Shown here one piece after another: positions 4,529 through 6,400 of a stretch of 6,400 nt of DNA. Both the position numbers and the translations under genes were made by a program. The DNA comes from BM509 sp036396915 (lineage in GTDB: Bacteria > Desulfobacterota > Desulfuromonadia > Desulfuromonadales > Geopsychrobacteraceae), in the NCBI GenBank assembly GCA_036396915.1, contig DASWJX010000130.1, positions 1 through 6,400 of the forward strand, read 5' to 3'. The notes below the pieces were generated by a model, which was not told where the DNA came from, made no database searches, and saw only the letters and a program-made list of their open reading frames with translations. Within the stretch, counting starts at the first letter, position 1, and the number at the start of each line of letters is the position of its first letter.

Positions 4529-6292
4529 ATGTTTTATAATTTATCGCTGACCAAGAAGTTCAATGCCTATATCGTCGTTGCGATTGTCGTTCTGCTGCTG
4601 CTGAACGCGCTGATTACCATCAGTACCACCGAATCGATGCAGAATCGGCTGGTCGCGCTGACCGCCGAGACCCTGCATGAAGAGCAGCGCAACGAAGAGC
4701 AGCTGCTGCGCGGCGGACTGGAAACCAAGGGGGCATCGCTGGCCAGACTGCTCGCTCACACCGGCGCCGAGCGGATCATCAATTACGATTATCTGGCGCT
4801 GGAAACCCTGGCGGTGAACGGCCAGGAGGATCCGGACATCGATCTGGTGGTCTTTTTCAATGCCGAAGGGGAGCCCCTGACGGCACTGCCGGAGCATGCC
4901 GAACTGGACGGTGCGCTCAAGCAAGTGATCAGCGACGGCGAGGATGTGCTGGGTCATGTGCTGCTCAAGCTGAACGACCATTCGCTGACGGCCGCGCAGC
5001 AGGAAATCAGCCGGCGCATCGAGCAGTTGATGCTCGCTTTCGCCGAAACCAAAAGCGCGTCCTATGCGATGCTGGTCGGTCGGACCGCCCTCTTTTCCGT
5101 AATCGCCCTGCTGCTGGTCAGCATCTCGGTCTATCTGCTGTTCAGCCGCATGATCGTCCGGCCGCTGCGCAATGATATGGCGTTGGCCCAGGCGATCGGC
5201 AGCGGCGATCTGTCGCAGCGGCTGGTGCTGGATCGGGGTGACGAACTGGGCCAGTTGGCGCACGCCCTGAACGCCATGGCGGACGGCTTGGAAGAAAAAG
5301 CCGCGGTGGTCGAACGGATCGCCCAGGGGGATCTCACCATGCAGGTCGAACTGGCCTCCGACGAGGACCAGCTCGGGTTTTCCCTGAAGCTGATGGTTGA
5401 GAGTCTCAATCGTCTGATCGGCCAGATCCACCAGTCCGCCGGCAATCTGGTCAGCGACAGCGGCCAGGTTTCGTCGACGAGCACCAGTCTTTCCGACGGG
5501 GCCTCTTCCCAGTCGGCGGCCGCCGAAGAGGCCTCCGCTTCGATCGAGGAGATGAATTCGACGATTCGCCAGAGCACCGACAATGCCCGGGAGACCGAGC
5601 AGATCGCCGTCGAAGCCGCCAACGATGCCCGCAAGGGGGGTGAGGCCGTTGAGGAAACGCTGGCGGCGATGCGCAATATCGCCGCGAAAATTCTCATTGT
5701 CGAGGAAATTTCCCGGCAGACCAACCTGCTGGCGCTGAACGCGGCGATCGAGGCGGCGCGGGCCGGGGAGCACGGCAAGGGCTTTGCCGTGGTCGCGGCG
5801 GAAGTGCGCAAGCTTGCCGAGCGCAGCCAGACCGCCGCCGCGGAGATCAACGATCTGTCCCGTTCCAGCGTGGACGTGGCGGAAACCGCCGGCCGGCTGC
5901 TGGGTGAAATCGTGCCGAAGATCGAAAAGACCGCGGAACTGATTCTGGAGATCGGCGCGGCCAGCCGCGAGCAGGAAAGCGGTTCGGAGCAGATCGCCGG
6001 CTCGATTATCCAGCTTGACCGGATCATTCAGCAGAACGCTTCCAGCGCCGAGGGTCTGTCGGCACTGGCGGAGCGGTTGTCCGGCCAGGTGCACACCCTG
6101 CAGACCATGGTCTCGGTTTTCAAGATTGCCGGTCGGGAGACCGACGAGGAGTCCCGGCCGCAGCCGGTTGCGCTGAGCGCGGCACCGGCTGCGGCGGAAG
6201 AAAAGGCGCAGCAGAAAGTGCCCGCAGTCCAGCTGGTGCTGCCCCGGAACCGGCCGGACCAGCACGAGGACGACCGCTTCGAAACCTTCTGA
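4529..6292 (+). CDS. Methyl-accepting chemotaxis protein with two HAMP units and C-terminal CheR-type pentapeptide
   Basis: This is a 587-residue transmembrane chemoreceptor that controls CheA. TM1 is at about 13-33 and TM2 at about 185-206. Between them lie about 150 periplasmic residues: helical ends around a mixed segment (DIDLVVFFNAEGEPLTAL, 103-120) that could be a small Cache/PAS-like fold. HAMP 1 spans about 207-259. A second HAMP-like unit follows at about 260-300 (VVERIAQGDLTMQVELASDEDQLG), so HAMP is doubled. The coiled-coil signalling domain spans about 301-532, with the highly conserved hairpin tip SRQTNLLALNAAIEAARAGEHGKGFAVVAAEVRKLAERS at 395-433. A Pro/Ala/Glu-rich linker (about 535-580) leads to the C-terminus RFETF, which resembles the NWETF tether that binds CheR/CheB in enterobacterial receptors. 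ATG 4529 has GAGGGG (4513-4518) ten bases upstream, and MFYNLSLTKKF is a typical receptor N-terminus. The upstream TTG at 4484 lacks such support. Confidence 0.95.
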   Translation: MFYNLSLTKKFNAYIVVAIVVLLLLNALITISTTESMQNRLVALTAETLHEEQRNEEQLLRGGLETKGASLARLLAHTGAERIINYDYLALETLAVNGQEDPDIDLVVFFNAEGEPLTALPEHAELDGALKQVISDGEDVLGHVLLKLNDHSLTAAQQEISRRIEQLMLAFAETKSASYAMLVGRTALFSVIALLLVSISVYLLFSRMIVRPLRNDMALAQAIGSGDLSQRLVLDRGDELGQLAHALNAMADGLEEKAAVVERIAQGDLTMQVELASDEDQLGFSLKLMVESLNRLIGQIHQSAGNLVSDSGQVSSTSTSLSDGASSQSAAAEEASASIEEMNSTIRQSTDNARETEQIAVEAANDARKGGEAVEETLAAMRNIAAKILIVEEISRQTNLLALNAAIEAARAGEHGKGFAVVAAEVRKLAERSQTAAAEINDLSRSSVDVAETAGRLLGEIVPKIEKTAELILEIGAASREQESGSEQIAGSIIQLDRIIQQNASSAEGLSALAERLSGQVHTLQTMVSVFKIAGRETDEESRPQPVALSAAPAAAEEKAQQKVPAVQLVLPRNRPDQHEDDRFETF

Positions 6293-6322
6293 GCCGGTCA
6301 TCGACCTGCTTTTGGGCAGACC

Positions 6323-6357
6323 AACAGCGCTCGCGGCTTATCGCCGCGAGCGCTGTT
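6323..6357 (+). terminator. Strong hairpin terminator after the chemoreceptor gene
   Basis: A perfect 15-bp stem, AACAGCGCTCGCGGC (6323-6337) with GCCGCGAGCGCTGTT (6343-6357), closes a TTATC loop and starts 30 bases after the MCP stop. The trailing tract is weakly T-rich (TGTCTGT). The perfect symmetry means it could also stop transcripts arriving from the opposite strand. Confidence 0.8.
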
Positions 6358-6400
6358 TGTCTGTCCGGTATTATGGTTGCCCAGCCCTGGCGGTCCCGAC

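Noticed and set aside
4529..4540. TATAAT at 4535-4540 as a promoter -10 box
   Set aside because: It lies within the first codons of the chemoreceptor gene, and no -35 box is found at 16-18 bases upstream.
4541..6301. Long minus-strand open frame (586 codons) opposite the chemoreceptor gene
   Set aside because: It is a GC-rich shadow of the plus-strand gene: its translation is low-complexity (Gln/Gly/Arg/Leu rich) with no recognisable domain, while the plus strand encodes an unmistakable chemoreceptor.

Overview
The window is GC-rich (roughly 60% by eye) and almost every gene reads on the plus strand. The protein content suggests an anaerobic, motile, nitrogen-fixing Gram-negative, most likely a Desulfuromonadales/Geobacter-type member of the former deltaproteobacteria. 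That placement is inferred from gene families, chemoreceptor style and intergenic repeats, not from a marker gene. Evidence for a Gram-negative cell is the outer-membrane beta-barrel C-terminus at the left edge and a Sec-secreted periplasmic binding protein.

Left to right: (1) 1-201 is the end of an outer-membrane barrel protein, closed by a strong intrinsic terminator (251-279). (2) 340-2687 is a compact four-gene cluster. It holds draT (dinitrogenase reductase ADP-ribosyltransferase), draG (the matching ADP-ribosylglycohydrolase), a small excisionase/MerR-like helix-turn-helix protein with a four-cysteine tail, and a 99-residue protein of unknown function. DraT and DraG form the reversible switch that inactivates and reactivates the nitrogenase Fe protein (NifH) in response to ammonium, darkness or energy loss. 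No nif structural gene lies in the window. A block of 8-bp and 7-bp tandem repeats sits between draT and draG. (3) 2688-2917 is a structured intergenic region: two hairpins directly after the cluster, then a roughly 150-bp element with imperfect terminal inverted repeats that looks like a dispersed, MITE- or REP-like repeat. (4) 2918-3346 encodes a SlyD-like FKBP prolyl isomerase without the usual metal-binding tail. (5) 3347-3580 is an AT-rich region holding a candidate promoter. (6) 3581-4450 encodes a PhnD-family periplasmic binding protein with no transporter genes beside it. It is followed at 4529-6292 by a methyl-accepting chemotaxis protein with two HAMP units and a C-terminal pentapeptide resembling a CheR tether. 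A 15-bp perfect hairpin (6323-6357) closes this unit.

How the genes work together: draT and draG form one post-translational regulatory module, and the two small co-directional genes behind them are candidate accessory parts. The binding protein and chemoreceptor look like a second module, in which the periplasmic protein may present a ligand to the receptor. The points most worth a second look are the two small Dra-linked proteins, the possible reading-frame problem at the draG 3' end, the inverted-repeat element, and the binding protein/chemoreceptor pairing.
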